The position numbers and the translations under genes are program-made. DNA of 64,000 nucleotides from Maylandia zebra (taxonomy: Eukaryota > Chordata > Actinopteri > Cichliformes > Cichlidae), in contig NC_135185.1 of the NCBI RefSeq assembly GCF_041146795.1, positions 26,290,529 to 26,354,528 of the forward strand, written 5' to 3'. Each line of letters starts with the position of its first letter. The stretch's first letter is position 1. Under the pieces are notes generated by a model. That model was not told where the DNA came from. It searched no databases and worked only from the letters and a program-made list of their open reading frames with translations. Below, in pieces: positions 1 through 16,500 of the stretch.

Positions 1-12
1 TTCAAGACATAC

Positions 13-2409
<2,397 letters not shown>

Positions 2410-4189
2410 CTTTGCTCTGTTACTCTAGCAGTTAGCTAAGCAGGCTAGCAGCTAATTAGCTTCCGCTCTACACACACTCACAGACAGCTCTTTAACCGTG
2501 AATTATGGGAACTATGCCCCTCCGTCAAATAGACAGATACAGACTAAAGTTTAGATCTTTGCATCCAGTTTTCATTCCTAAGAAAAGTCTAGGCTTTTAC
2601 AACTAACATCATTCCATTCATCTCAACTACCGAGCCCGTTGGTTATGCGTATCAACGAATTCGGCACCCAAAGGAACGTCTTCTATAACTTGGTTCCGCA
2701 GTGGATTTTCTTAATTTGACTGACTCACTAAAGAGTTCAAATTTTTGTATTTCGAGAAAACACCTTTATTTCAACCCCCATTAATAAATATTCTACACAA
2801 ATATTCGTGTAAAATGCAACTACGAATGCAAATGTATATTCACACTATTTAAACTCCTAATAAAGCATAATTTATGGTTTTAGAGTATTACTTTTTTTTT
2901 TTTTAAAGCACTAGAACTACACGTTTATTGCTGGCGGTAGCGGCCCCATTTATCCCATGAGCATGATAGCTAAACAGACGTGGCAGCGCAGGAAATGTTG
3001 ACTTTTGCTACTTAATTCCTCTTCTCGGTTCATTTTGATTATTTACATGCAATCACCACCGATAAAATAACGGTTTTTACTTCAACACAACAGGAAACGT
3101 GTCGGATCCTGTACCACACCCATTTTATTCAGTACAAAGTACGCACACATATAAAGTATATATTAATGTGGCTTTTCATATCTATATAAATATGGATTTA
3201 AATAACTAATAATTTACCTTTAATTAAAAACACTTTAGACATGTAAAATTTTAAATACTAAAACCACACAGCTGCCCCCAACCCTTCCCGTGCACAGAAT
3301 CTGTTTATTTGCAGTGTCGCATCTGCAAATTTTAACCACACATGTGCCAGGCAAACTGGATTCTGACAGACCTTCCGGCAGGGCCTCCTGAATACTTCTC
3401 ATGAGCGAATACTGTAATTCACTGAAAATTAAGCCCAAAGAAGTGTTGCACAGCTAACGCTGGACTGTTTGGAGTTTAGGAGTTTGGGACTATAAACGAT
3501 GTCCGTCTTTGCCTGATCCATAAAATAATGTAAAGCGCTAAGCTTACTTTTTCAGTTAACAGTTTTAATCTGAGGGAAGACAATAACATTTACCAAGAAA
3601 TAAGAAAATTAGTAATTTACTTGGAAATTTAACAAATTAATAAACAATCCAGAGAGTCAAGACTGTAAATTCATTTCCACATTTATTTTATTAGAAAGTG
3701 TTACATACATGTTGGCCAACACCTGTCCACTGCAACCCAACACTGACTTATTATAAACTGAGGTGAAAAATAACCAAACGTATTCCTTCATGGACTTTGT
3801 AGTAAGGAAATATTTTCAGTCACATTTTCACAAAAGTGAAAAGGCCTTGCAATTCGCTACTGACCATTTCCAACAATCTGAAAAGCTGTACATTTATCTC
3901 AGAGAACTACAGTATATACACTTGTGACCAGGATTTAACATAATAGGTGTTATCTGAATGCTTCATTACAGATGTCTAAAAAACCCAAACAATCAGCTGG
4001 ATCTAGTGTGCAGTGTTTAAGCTTGTTTTTTAATTTTATGCTAATTACTACAACTGTTCAGTTTGGCAACTTAAAAATAGCAAAAACATAACAGCATCAT
4101 CATGGTTGGGAGAAATAAAAATACTGATACACAGCTGTGAAACTAAAAAGTCATTTACCATAGCCATGTTAAAAAGGTGCTCGGTTAAA
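2410..4189 (-). other. rlf 3' UTR and rlf-zmpste24 intergenic spacer
   Basis: No coding exon is seen. The rlf stop is at 4190-4192, and a minus-strand polyadenylation signal AATAAA (TTTATT on plus) lies at 3682-3687, giving a 3' UTR of about 500 nt. The rest is AT-rich spacer with a T-run near 2892-2904. The stretch just upstream of the zmpste24 ATG, about 2410-2520, is presumably its 5' UTR and promoter, but no clear core-promoter motif was recognised. Confidence 0.5.
3682..3687 (-). terminator. Candidate rlf polyadenylation signal AATAAA
   Basis: TTTATT on plus reads AATAAA on the rlf strand, about 500 nt after the rlf stop codon. It is the best-placed canonical hexamer, though a second overlapping T-rich copy follows. 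This is inferred from position only. Confidence 0.45.
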
Positions 4190-7100
4190 CTAACTTCCAA
4201 GAAGCAGTTTGCTGTTGTTGGTGTCTGTTGGGAAGAGGTCAGGGAGGGCGGTGGTGCACACGGGTCTGCCCAGGACCACCACGGGTCTGAGGTACTGAAG
4301 CTGTTTAATTGCCAGGTCCCCACACCCAGCCAGGGCTTTGTCCAGGATGGACTTCAAGTTTTGGACTGACGTGAAGTCCCCAGTCATAGAGTGGGGCTTC
4401 AGCAGTGGGGAATGAGTGCGTCTGCTGCGGGTGTGAGAGATTCCTAGCTGGTTGTTCTCTTTGACAGAACAACTACGTCTGAAAGTGTCCCGCCGTTTTG
4501 CTAATCCTGTATTTTTGTCTTTTGGAGCGGTTTCTTGTATGAACTTAAGAAATGAAGACTCAAACCCCATAGGCTTATAGCCAGCAATGTCAAAAGCCCG
4601 TGGAGAAGCACTACGAGACTGAGAGTCTTTTACGTTTGAAGGCTGTTCAGACAGCTCGTTCATCCTTTTCAGGGGCTGGCGAACGGGAGGACTGGACAAC
4701 GTTACGGATCCATTTAATGTTTTACTACCATCTTTGTTGCCCGATCCATCTTGGAAGCCCTCTTCAGTAGTGAAACGAAGTGAACATGGTGGTGAGAGAT
4801 CAACAGTGACCGGGCGGAGCAGAGGCTTGATTTTATCCAAGCTCAGTCTCTCCTCTGGTTTCTGAGTGCTTGGTGTTCCTGCAGCAGCGTCTTCAGCATG
4901 CCCGCCTGTGCTCGGCTCACCATATAGCACCTCGTCTGCACCAACGAGGACACCATTTCTCTCAACAGGTGGCAGCTCCTGCTCTTCTTCTCCAGGGAAG
5001 CTCAGTGCATCATGATTGTCCTCATCCTGCGTGTCCCCTTTGATGGAATGAAGACTCACGGGTGCAGGCTGTGCCCCTGCGCTTTCCGACTCTGCTTGGT
5101 ACTCCATTTTAAGAACCCCATTAGGGACGCACGTGCCTGCAACAGTCGGTCTGGCGGACTTCCTTTGAATGAGTTCTTCGAGCTGCTCGGCAGTAAAAAC
5201 AAGCTTATCTTCATTCTTAAAGACATCTTCTCGGCGCATGTGGTGGACCTTCAGGTAGTGACGGTTCAAGCTGTGCATGTACGTGACGACAGAATCGCAG
5301 TCCTGAACCATGCATGGGTAGGCCACTCGCAAGCAGCGATCCTGGCACATCTGTAGTGCTTCTTCGTGAGATCTAAACACGTAACTGCTGAAACAATTTC
5401 TTTTCGCTCGCTTTTTCTCTCCTGAGACCTTTTTCTCCGCAGCACCCTCATCACCCAGTTGTTCTGACGTAGCTGTCACTTCAGGCTTTGGACTCTCAGC
5501 CTGTGCGGTGGGTGAACCAGGTTCCTCTTTCTGAGGACTCTCTGGTGTGACTATAAGCTTCTTTTGACACCCGGTAATAGACTTCTTGTGAGTGCTCTGC
5601 AGACGTACCACCAGCGAGTCGTACAACTCGCAGTGACTATAAAGAGTGTGCTTTTTAAGCGCACCGTCATGGCTGAACACTCTTGTGCAGCCGTCATACT
5701 TGCACCTTAATAGCTCAGGTGGTTGCGAGTGGTAATCACGAGTGTGACGCACTAAGCTGCTTTTAAGGTGGTAGGAAGCATTGCAGTTTGCAAAGTGACA
5801 TTTGAACTGGGGTTGAGGTTCATCTGAGTTTGGGAGAGGCCTTTTTTTGGCAGGCTCTTTTCTCACTTCTGGACTGTGGTGCACATCAATATCTTTTTCC
5901 AACAAAAGCTGAGAGCGATTGTAATGATGTACTAACTGGAGGTGGCGCACAAGACCTCCCTGGGTGGAAAAAGCTGCATCGCAATTTTTTGCCACACAAT
6001 GAAAAGGTTTACTGAACTTATCAAGTATATAGCACAGATTACTTTTGGCTACCAAGCGTCTTGTCGTTCTGACTTGCTGTGTGGTCTTATCTTCACTTTC
6101 CTGTCTCTGCTCATCTTCCTCTCTACCCTTTGCCTCATCTTCCCCTTCCTCTTCAGATGGGGAGTGATTATCAAAGTCTTTTCCATTTTCACTTATCGCT
6201 GTTGAGTTTTTGGTCTCTTGTTGGTGTTGCAACTTGGGGAGCTCTTTCTTTTTTACCTTTAGGCCGTGGTTTGTCAAAGGCGCTGTTAGTTTTTTTTTAG
6301 ATTTGGACACTTTGTTTCCCTCATGCTGTACAGATGTTACACTAATCTGATCTACGCAAGTCTCACTCATGTTATGGAACTGAATATAATGGGCCCTCAA
6401 CACGTGTTTTTCCCTGTGGCTCTTGGAACAAAGGTGGCACACGTAAGGCTTAAAACAGGTGGTTTTCAAAGAAGTCAACCTTTTGGCCTGTTCAATGGTA
6501 CGGCCATGTCTGGTGTTATAGTGGCGCAGTAAGCTGTAACTTTGAGCCGTTCTAAAGCCACAACTTTTCATCTCACAAACATAGGGCTTAGCACTGGCTA
6601 GTGATTCACTACCACCTTCCTCAGTGGTTGCTTGTTGAGTGAGGACTTTAACCTTTTCCTCTGAAAGATGTGGTCTCTTCTGAAGCAAGACAACAGGGGG
6701 CTTTGCCATAATTGCCTGATGAAGAGATATTTGAGACGTGTTTGAGTCCACGCTGGACTGAGTGGGTTCGTTTGGCAAACTGTCGGAATTCAGGTCCAGT
6801 CTACTGAGCCCGATGAGAATCTCTTTGAGAGCATCGTTTTTTGTTTGAAGGCTTAAAGAGTTTGTTTCACTGCTTTTGGGATGAGTGGAAGCTTTTTTTT
6901 CTTGGCAAGTGTCCACAGGTTGAAATGGAGTTGGGTCGTTTTGTCCCTTCTCTTCATTCTCCGGTTGATTTTCAGACTTTATCCATTTGGACTTGGATCC
7001 CTGCTCATTGTCATGTTTGTGTTCTTTGTTCTCCAGTTTGAGATGTTCTGGGTGAGCACATTTAAGATGTCTCTGGACATCTCTGGCTCTGGAAAACGTC

Positions 7101-10100
7101 ATGCCACACTTCTCAAAGCCACAAGTGAATTTACTTCCATCAAAACACACAGCCACCAAAGTCATTGTTGCTTTGGGCTCTTTGACGTCAGATTCCTGCA
7201 AGGAGGAGGAGCAACTCACTGACGAAGCATTCAGGACGTCTCCATTTACAGTGTCAGATTCAACTGACTTAGTAAGGCGAATGGCTGCATCAGTAACAGT
7301 CTTAAAAAGTTTCCGCTTTGCCTTCCTTTGAGCCTCAAAGTCCTCTTCAGAGAAAGTGATGTTGTGTGTTGACAGATGCTTTATAAATTCCTTTTTGGAC
7401 AAGTAATACTTTCTACAGTCAGTACTAGAGCAGGTAAATGCCGCATCTCTGAAATGCTGTGCTTCATGGTGATAGATCTGTCCCAAGTCAGAGTATGTGA
7501 CATAACAGCCTTTGAGCTGACACTGGTAGTTGAGCTGATAGCCATGGGTTTGCTTGTGTGTGACAAGTTCATTGGAAGTATTAAACTGCGCACCACAGCC
7601 TATAACCACACACGCGTAAGGCTGATCACCATAGTGAACTCTTATATGTTTGCGATGATGGTAAGCTGAGACAAAATGACGTCTACAGAAGACGCACTTT
7701 TCCCGCTTGTCTCTCATCTGGTGAAAATATTTCACGTTTTCATCACCTTTGTGCTCCGACTTTAAGTGGACATACAAGTACTTGGAATGTTTAAAAGTTC
7801 GTGTACATCCAGTTCCTGGACAGGGATACTCATCCCTGTTCTGCAGTTTGAAATGTTGGTCGATGTAATCGAAAGTTACATGCTCGTCGCTGTCCACATG
7901 TTTCTCTGTCCCTGTTTTGGCTTGCTGCACAATATGCTGCAAGACATCTGGATCATGGGTGGATTTGTAATACAGCATTAGAGAAGGATCGATGGTGATC
8001 TCACCCGGTTCAACGTCGTCATCTTCTTCTATCGTTTTCTGTACTTCCTCAGTCTTGGCATGATTTTTGACAAGATGTGTTTCACTCTCAATGTGTTTTT
8101 TAATGTGAGGAACGAGTTTCTTCCGACTCTCGAACTTTTCCAAGCAAATAGGGCAGGGGTGGTTGTTATCCTCTGCATGTCTTTTTGAGTGGTGAATTAC
8201 TTGGGTGTCCGAGATAGACCTTTTACAAATGTGACAGCAGAAGTTCTGTTTTTTTGCCTCAGAATCACCTTTGATGTCTGTTTGGTTAATAGACTGTTTT
8301 TGATCTAGCTGTTCATGACTGTCAAGACCTCCATTTATCCCATTTTGGTGCACCGATTCTACTTTAACAGTGACTCCCTGCAGCTCATGCAGTTTATCCT
8401 TCTCAACGGCCTCTTCCTCTTCCCCTTCTGACTCTGGCCTCAGCCCCAGAAGGGAGATGCAATGATATTTTAGAGTTTTCCAGTCCCAGAATTCGGGGTC
8501 AAAAGGCCAGTAAGCTTTCAGTGCTAGTAGCAACTCACAGCGTAGTGAGTTGGGAATAACCTCACTGTCCTGGTCATACTTTTGGTCTGGGCGCAAGTAG
8601 AGCTCCTCAAGACAGCTGAAGGCTTCCTGAGCAGGGCCAAGCAGGAACTCTGTGAGTTGGCAGGCACGCAGAACCTCAAGGTCGTCTGGAAGAAGGCAGG
8701 ACACCGTCTTACAGACAGAGATCTTCGATTCCGAGTCATCCTGCTTTGGAAGTTGAAGGGCTTTCACGCAAAGCTCTACCGACGCAGGTATCCCTGGTTC
8801 CTCCGCCTAAAAAGTGATATGAAGAGTTATATTCCCATTATAGAGTGCTGGGAAATACAAAAAAATACCCTGTTACACTGGCTACATAAGCCTCTAAATA
8901 CACTGCTAAAAAAATTAAAAAATTAAATTAAAATTAAATTAAAGGAACACTTTGAAAATACATCAACTTCAATGAAGGCAGCAGGGGGCTCATATCCATA
9001 CTGATCTACACTGATAAGGACTGGTTACTGTGTCAGGAACAAAAGGATTCCACATCATTTGATGAAACTGAAAATGATAAACCTACAAAGTGCTGAATTC
9101 AAAGACACCCTGAAAGTCAAAGTGAAAAATAACAGGCACGCTAGTCCATTAGGCTAAAATTTGTCCTCCCAGATCTGGGCCAGGGCATCAATGAGCAGGG
9201 CATCCAATCTGTCTCATACATCTTTGTTTTCACTCTCCAGTCAAGTAAGAAGTAATGCAAATATAGTCTGCCTGCCCCCATAATGCCAAACAACTAGAGC
9301 TGGGCGATATGAGATTTTTTCATATCACGATAGGTTTTTTTCATTTCAGGCGATAACGATATATATCACGATATAAGCCAAATAACTATATTTGTAAGAT
9401 TTAAATGTGCCATTGCTCACAAGTAAAATGTGAAATAATCAGCAGCTTGTTTTTATTTAAATATTTATTTCCCATAATAAGTTCAACAGGGTAGATGTAC
9501 TTAAGGAACATGAGACTTTTTCAGATAAATAAAGGCAAATATTACAAACTACACAAAAGGCAGCCGCTAAAGCGTTTAAGTTTCAAAATAGAACAAACGA
9601 AACAGACTACTAAATTGTCAATTCCACTTAGAAACAAAATATTAATTCTAAAAATAAATCTTAGTTTGTTTTACAGAAGAACAGACAAAACTGACTAACT
9701 TTTGTCAATATCAAATAAACTGAGAACTAAAAGGAAATTCTCAATCTCTCCTTGTTGTATAGCTTAGCTTTTCAAACAGTTTTAACAGTTACTTTAGTCT
9801 GACAAAAGCCGAATGACGAATTAGCGCTTCCAGTCAGAGACTGAGGCTACGTCCACACGTACACGGGTATTTTTGAAAACGGAGATTTTCCGTTTTCGTT
9901 TTAAAAAATAATCCCGTCCACATATAAAGGCAGAAATGAAGGAAACCGCTGCTATGAACATGCCAAAGCAGCAGGTGGCGCTAGATTCCTAACCGTGCAG
10001 AAATGTTGGCCAATCAGAAGTCTAGAAGCCTCGGTGGGAAAAAGTAAACAAAGCTGGGGCATAGAAGCAGAACTGAGTCGTATGTGTGGAGGGACAGTAA

Positions 10101-10552
10101 CTGTGTGTATATGTAAGCATTTAAACACTGCAGAGAGTAGAATTAACAGTAACAGTATTGTAGAAATTCATTTCACCGAAACAATAACGTGGCGCAGTGT
10201 GACGCATGCACCGGTTTATTGTATTTCCAGACTTGCTTTCGGCACAATTTATAGTGCACGCTACTCTATTTTTTGTCAGACTTGAAATAGCCGAAATACC
10301 TTCACACTACGGAACTTCTATGGCTCTTCCGTTCGACAATCTCTCCGGCGTTGGAACCATCATCTGTTTTCTCTTCGGTCACGCTCGGTTGATTTTTCTA
10401 GTCTGCACACTCATTTCCTCCATTACCCGCTGGCTGCTTCCCAAACAAACACACGTGCGGCTTGGCACTTGTGCTGTACGTAACAAGTCACGCGACGTGA
10501 CGCTGCGGCTGTGATTGGTTCGGCTCTGCGCTACTTAATTTGGATTGGCTGA

Positions 10553-10590
<38 letters not shown>

Positions 10591-13500
10591 ACAAGAGCGG
10601 CGAAGTCTATCGCGATAGTTTAATTTCTCTATCGAGTAAAAGTTATATCGCGATACATATCGTTATCGTTCTATCGCCCAGGTCTACAAACAACCTGTTC
10701 CATTTTAGTATCACAAGTGTAAAGCACGGGTTTTCACACTCACCTCTGTCTGAATCACACGGACCAAGTAAAGCAAATGGTCGACTGTTTTGGCAATGGC
10801 ACCTAGCTGAAGGCATCGTTCCAGAAGAGACACTGGTGAGGGGTCAAGCCTCCTCTGAAGCTTACTCCACAATAAAATCAACTCCCTTTAATTTAAAAAA
10901 AAGAAAAGAAAAAGTTTACACATATAGTTGTTTGTGAATGCAAAAATTACCAAAGAATCACTTTCTTTTAAATAAATTCCTACATCAAGTCTAAAAAAAA
11001 GAAAATTAAAAGAGAAAACTTGTCTTTAAAGAGAGCCCACTCACCAGGAGCAGTAAAGACTCTGCTGCTGTAGCTGCTGTGTCAAGAAAGTTGTGCACAG
11101 GATGAACGCTGTATTCTCCTCCCCCTCTGTCTCCAAATTACACGTGATCTCAAGTACGTCCTTGCAGTCCAGTCTCGATATCTACAGGAAACATAATGTT
11201 GGCTGCTCAGCAAACAACGAAAGAGGCAACACATCTCCAGTCACTCAACAAAAAGTTACAAATGCCAGAAAAATCAACATCCATGGATAAACGTGTATCT
11301 TTTTGTATATTTAGTTTTATGTCAGTCATATACTACCACCAGAATATGGTGATAAAATGTTCTCCCAGTATGATTTAATACAAAATTTGCTGTTTTCTAA
11401 GATGCAGACCTTTGAAGAAGTAGTGCTGTTGTAGCTGCAGTACAACATTTTAAAATGTTTAAATGTTTCTGGAGGAATTTCATGACCCCATGAGGACAGA
11501 AAATAGTCTTAAACTCTAATGGGGTGAGCATGCCCTTGGAGGCATATAGAAAAAGCGGGGTAACTGAGCCACAGAGGCAGGAGCGCAAAAAAGAAAAAAA
11601 AAAAAGAAGATAAAGCACATGCAACATCTGGATAATATTCTCATACTAGTCCATCGATCCATCCATCTTCATCCGCTTTGTCCGGGGCCGGGTCGCGGGG
11701 GCAGCAGCCTAAGCAAAGAGGCCCAGACCTCCCTCTCCCCAGCCACCTCCTCCAGCTTATCCGGGGGAATACCAAGGCGTTCCCAGGCCAGCCGAGAGAT
11801 ATAATCTCTCCAGCGTGTCCTGGGTCTGCCCCGGGGCCTCCTCCCGGTGGGACATGCCTGGAACACCTCACCCAGGAGGCGCCCAGGGGGCATCCTTGTC
11901 AGATGCCCGAACCACCTCAGCTGGCTCCTTTCGATGTGGAGCAGCAGCTGCTCTACTCTGAGCCCCTCCCGGATGGCCGAACTTCTCACCCTATCTCTAA
12001 GGGAGAGGCCAGCCACCCTTCGGAGGAAGCTCATTTCTGCCGCTTGTATCCGCGATCTCGTTCTTTCGGTCACTACCCACAGCTCGTGGCCATAGGTGAG
12101 GGTAGGGACGTAGATCGACCGGTAAATTGAGAGCTTCGCTTTTACACTCAGCTCCCTCTTCACCACGACGGACCGGTGCAGCGTCCGCATTACTGCAGCT
12201 GCAGCCCCAATCCGTCTGTCGATCTCCGGCTCCCTTCTCCCATCACTCGCGAACAAGACCCCGAGATACTTGAACTCCTCCACTTGGGGCAGGAACTCAT
12301 CCCCGACCCGGAGTGGGCACTCCACCCTTTTCCGGCTGAGAACCATGGCCTCAGATTTGGAGGTGCTGATCCTCATTCCCGCTGCTTCACACTCGGCTGC
12401 GAACCGTTCCAGTGCGAGCTGGAGGCCCTCACCCGATGAAGCCAACAGAACCACATCATCTGCAAAAATCAGAGATGAGATTCTGAGGCCACCAAAGCGA
12501 AAGCCCTCCGCCACTTGGCTGCGCCTAGAAATCCTGTCCATAAAAATTATGAACAGAACTGGAGACAAAGGGCAGCCCTGGCGAAGCCCATCACCCACCG
12601 GGAACGAGTCCGACTTATTGCCGGCAATGCGAACCAAGCTCTTGCAACGGTTGTATAGGGATCGAATGGCCCGTAGCAATGGGCCAGACACCCCATATTC
12701 CCGCAACACCTCCCACAGGACACCCCGAGGGACACGGTCGAATGCCTTCTCCAAGTCCACAAAACACATGTAGACTGGTTGGGCAAACTCCCATGCACCC
12801 TCAAGTATCCTGGAGAGGATAAAGAGCTGGTCCAGTGTTCCGCGACCAGGACGAAAACCGCATTGTTCCTCCTGTATCCGAGGTTCGACTAACGGACGAA
12901 CTCTCCTTTCCAGCACCCTGGCATAGACTTTCCCAGGGAGGCTGAGGAGTGTGATCCCCCTGTAGTTGGAACACACCCTCCGGTCCCCTTTCTTAAAGAT
13001 GGGGACCACCACCCCGGTCTGCCAGTCCACAGGTACTGCCCTGATCTCCACGCAACATTGCAGAGGCGTGTCAACCAGGACAGCCCTACAACGTCCAGAG
13101 CCTTCAGGAACTCGGGGCGGACCTCATCAACACCAGGGGCTCTGCCACCAAGGAGTTGTTTAACTGCCTCAGTGACCTCGCCCCCGGAAATTGGCGGGTC
13201 ATTCCCCTCATCCCCAGACTCTGCTTCCTCCTCGGAAGACGTCTCAGTGGGATTAAGGAGGTCCTCAAAGTATTCCTTCCACCGCCTGACAATTTTCTCA
13301 GTCGACGTCAGCAGCGCTCCGCCAGCACTATACACAGTGCAGGTAGAGCACCGCTTTCCCCTCCTGAGACGTCTGACGGTTTGCCAGAATCTCTTCGCGG
13401 CAGTCCGAAAGTCTTTTTCCATGGCCTCTCCGAACTCCTCCCACACCCGAGTTTTTGCTTCAGCCACTGCCCGAGCCGCATTCCGCTTGGCCTGTCGATA

Positions 13501-16500
13501 CCTGTCGGCTGCCTCTGGAGTCCCACAGGCTAACCAAGCCCGATAGGACTCCTTCTTCAGCCTAGTGGCTCCCTTCACCTCTGGTGTCCACCAATTGGTT
13601 CAGGGATTACCACCACGGCAGGCACCAACCACCTTGCGGCCGCAGCTCAATGCAGCAGCTTCGGCAATGGAGACGCTGAACATGGTCCATTCGGACTCAA
13701 TGTCCCCAGTCTCCCTCGGAATGCTGTTGAAGCTCTGCCGGAGGTGTGCGTTGAAGATCTCGCGGACTGGGGCCTCTGCTAGACGTTCCCAGCACACCCT
13801 CACTACGCGTTTAGGTGCACCAGGTCTATCCAGCGTCTTCCCCCGCCACCTGATCCAACTCACCACCAGGTGGTGATCAGTTGACAGCTCAGCCCCTCTC
13901 TTTACCCGAGTGTCCAGAACATATGGTCGCAGATCTGCTGATACGATTACAAAATCGATCATCGACCTACGGCCTAGAGCGTCCTGGTGCCACGTGCACT
14001 TATGGACACTCTTATGTTCGAACAGGGTGTTCGTTATGGCCAAACTGTGATTAGCACAGAAGTCCAATAACAGAGCACCGCTCGGGTTCAGATCAGGGAG
14101 GCCGTTCCTCCCAATCACACCCCTCCAGGTCTCGCTGTCGTTACCCATGTGAGCATTGAAGTCTCCCAGCAGGACAACAGAGTCTCCAGGTGGAGCACCC
14201 TCCAGCACCCCCCCCCCCCCCCCCCCCCCCCCAGGGACTCTAAGAAGGCTGGGTACTCTGAACTGCCACTCGGCGCATAAGCGCAGATGACAGTCAGGAC
14301 CCGTTCCCCGACCCTAAGACGCAGGGAACAAACCCTCTCGTCCACCGGGAAAAACCCCAACGTACCGGCAGCAAGCCGAGGGGATATTAGGATACCCACC
14401 CCAGCCCGCCGCCTCTCACCAGGGGCAACTCCGGACTGAGACAGAGTCCAGCCCCTCTCCAGGAGACTGGTTCCAGAGCCCAAGCCATGTGTAGAGGTGA
14501 GCCCGACTATATCTAGCCGGTACCTCTCAACCTCACGCACTAACTCAGGCTCCTTCCCCACCAGAGAGGTGACATTCCATGTCCCTATTGCCAGTCTTGG
14601 CAGCCGGGGGTCAGTCCGCCAGGGCCTCTGCTCCTGGCCGCCACCCGGCACACAATGCACCCGACCCCTATGGCGCCTCCTGCGGGTGGTGGGCCTGCGG
14701 GAGGATGGGCCCATGTCTCCTCTTCGGGCTGTGCCCGGCCGGGCCCCATGGACTAAGGCCCGGCCACCAGACGCTCGCCCTCGGGCACCCTCCCCGGGCC
14801 TGGCTCCAGGGCGAGGCCCCGGTGACCCTATCCCGGGCAGGGTAAACTGTTCCCTCGGTGTCCTTTTCATAAGGGTCTTATGAATCGCTCTTTGTCTGGT
14901 CCCTCACCCAGGGCCAATTTGCCATGGGAGACCCTACCAGGGGGCAAAAGCCCCCAGACAACATAGCCCCTGGGATCCCTGTGACACACAAACCCCTCCA
15001 CCACGATAAGGTAGCGATTCAAGGAGGAGCTCATACTAGTCTGATTTATAAAATGTATAAGAGAGCAAACTAAAAACTTCCTCCTGACAAAACAACAACT
15101 TTTTTTTCCTTCACTGTATTATAATAATGAATGTTCTCTCTTCATGGCAGAGAAATTATGTTATATTTATTTAAAAGGCCATTTTTCCATTTCACTCTCT
15201 CACACACACAGAAAATGCAATAGGACACTCGATCTAAATATCACTGCACCGCTGACTCAAGTTTTCTTCACAGCTTTATATTTATAAAGTATAATAGCCT
15301 CTTTCTTCGCTCACTTAGACATTATGTGTGGAAATGTGAGCCGTTTGATTAAACAAAACTATTTTTGTATCATTTTTTTAATCCCGAGTTCAAAGCTGTG
15401 TGGCTTTTGTATGAATATAAAAAAAAAAAAAAAATGCCCAACATACTGACAACTCTGTGTGTGTAATAAAATTACACTTCTTTCTTTTCTGATCATGCAA
15501 ATCCTATACCTAGTCTGCACTTTTATCTGAAACACTGGCGAGACACTGTAATCAAAAGAATAAAAGGAGACAGCATGTAAAACAAATCCAAACACTGCTT
15601 AGTAGAGCAGGGCGATATGGCCAAAAATATTTATCACGATATATATTTGAAAATTTGCGATAACGATATAACCGACGATATAATTGATGCGAGACAAAAT
15701 ACAACTCCACAACATTACTAGCGCAAAAAGACAACCTTCCATTTATTTTCACTTAAACAAGAAGCTGGTTTTTATGTACATTTAAGCTTTATAAAAATGT
15801 AACAGTGCAAATGCAAATTCCTTGCTGAAAGTTTAACCAAAAGGCATTTCCAGTAGAAATGGGCTGACATATCCTGAGCATAACCATATATAATATCCAC
15901 TGAAGTTAAAAATAGGTGCTTTGCAACATTAAACTGCAGTGTGCAGTACGCATTTTTCGGACCATAAGGTGCACGGGATTATAAGGCACATTAAGCGAAA
16001 CAAAGCAGTCAGATAAATCAAACTTTATTAAACTCATTCTTCTTGCTTCCTCCACTTCTGTACCATTGATTCATTAATGTTGAATTCTCTGGCAGCTGTT
16101 CTATTCCCATGTTGTTGCAGTATATTAATGACTAACCTCGTATTGTGGATGGATTATCTCAGTTGTTCTCCTGACTGAAGTTTGGTCCGTTTACAGCATC
16201 CTGCCATGCGATTGCATTTGTCTCTAACCATGAAGAACCTTCACATTAACTTTTATAAGTGGAAAAGTGTTAGTGTTCGTCCTCCAGCTTCACTGTTTAT
16301 GTTATGCTAACATAGCTGTATCGCTAGCGATCACGTAGCACATCATTATATACCAGCTAGCCCAACTTCAGTAACCCTACAAACGTCACTGCTGTTTAGT
16401 TTCCTGTCTTCATTTATGTTGGAAGTGATAGCAGAGCTGTACGTTTGATTTTTTTCAGAAATCTCTCAGTCAGAACATGCAATATCATGCTTAGGTAACT

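Noticed and set aside
5012-8926. Plus-strand ORFs up to 114 codons
   Set aside because: Antisense of the rlf last exon; no own motif.
11678-14883. Many plus-strand ORFs of 80-170 codons
   Set aside because: They are antisense shadows of the GC-rich Rex3-like LINE.
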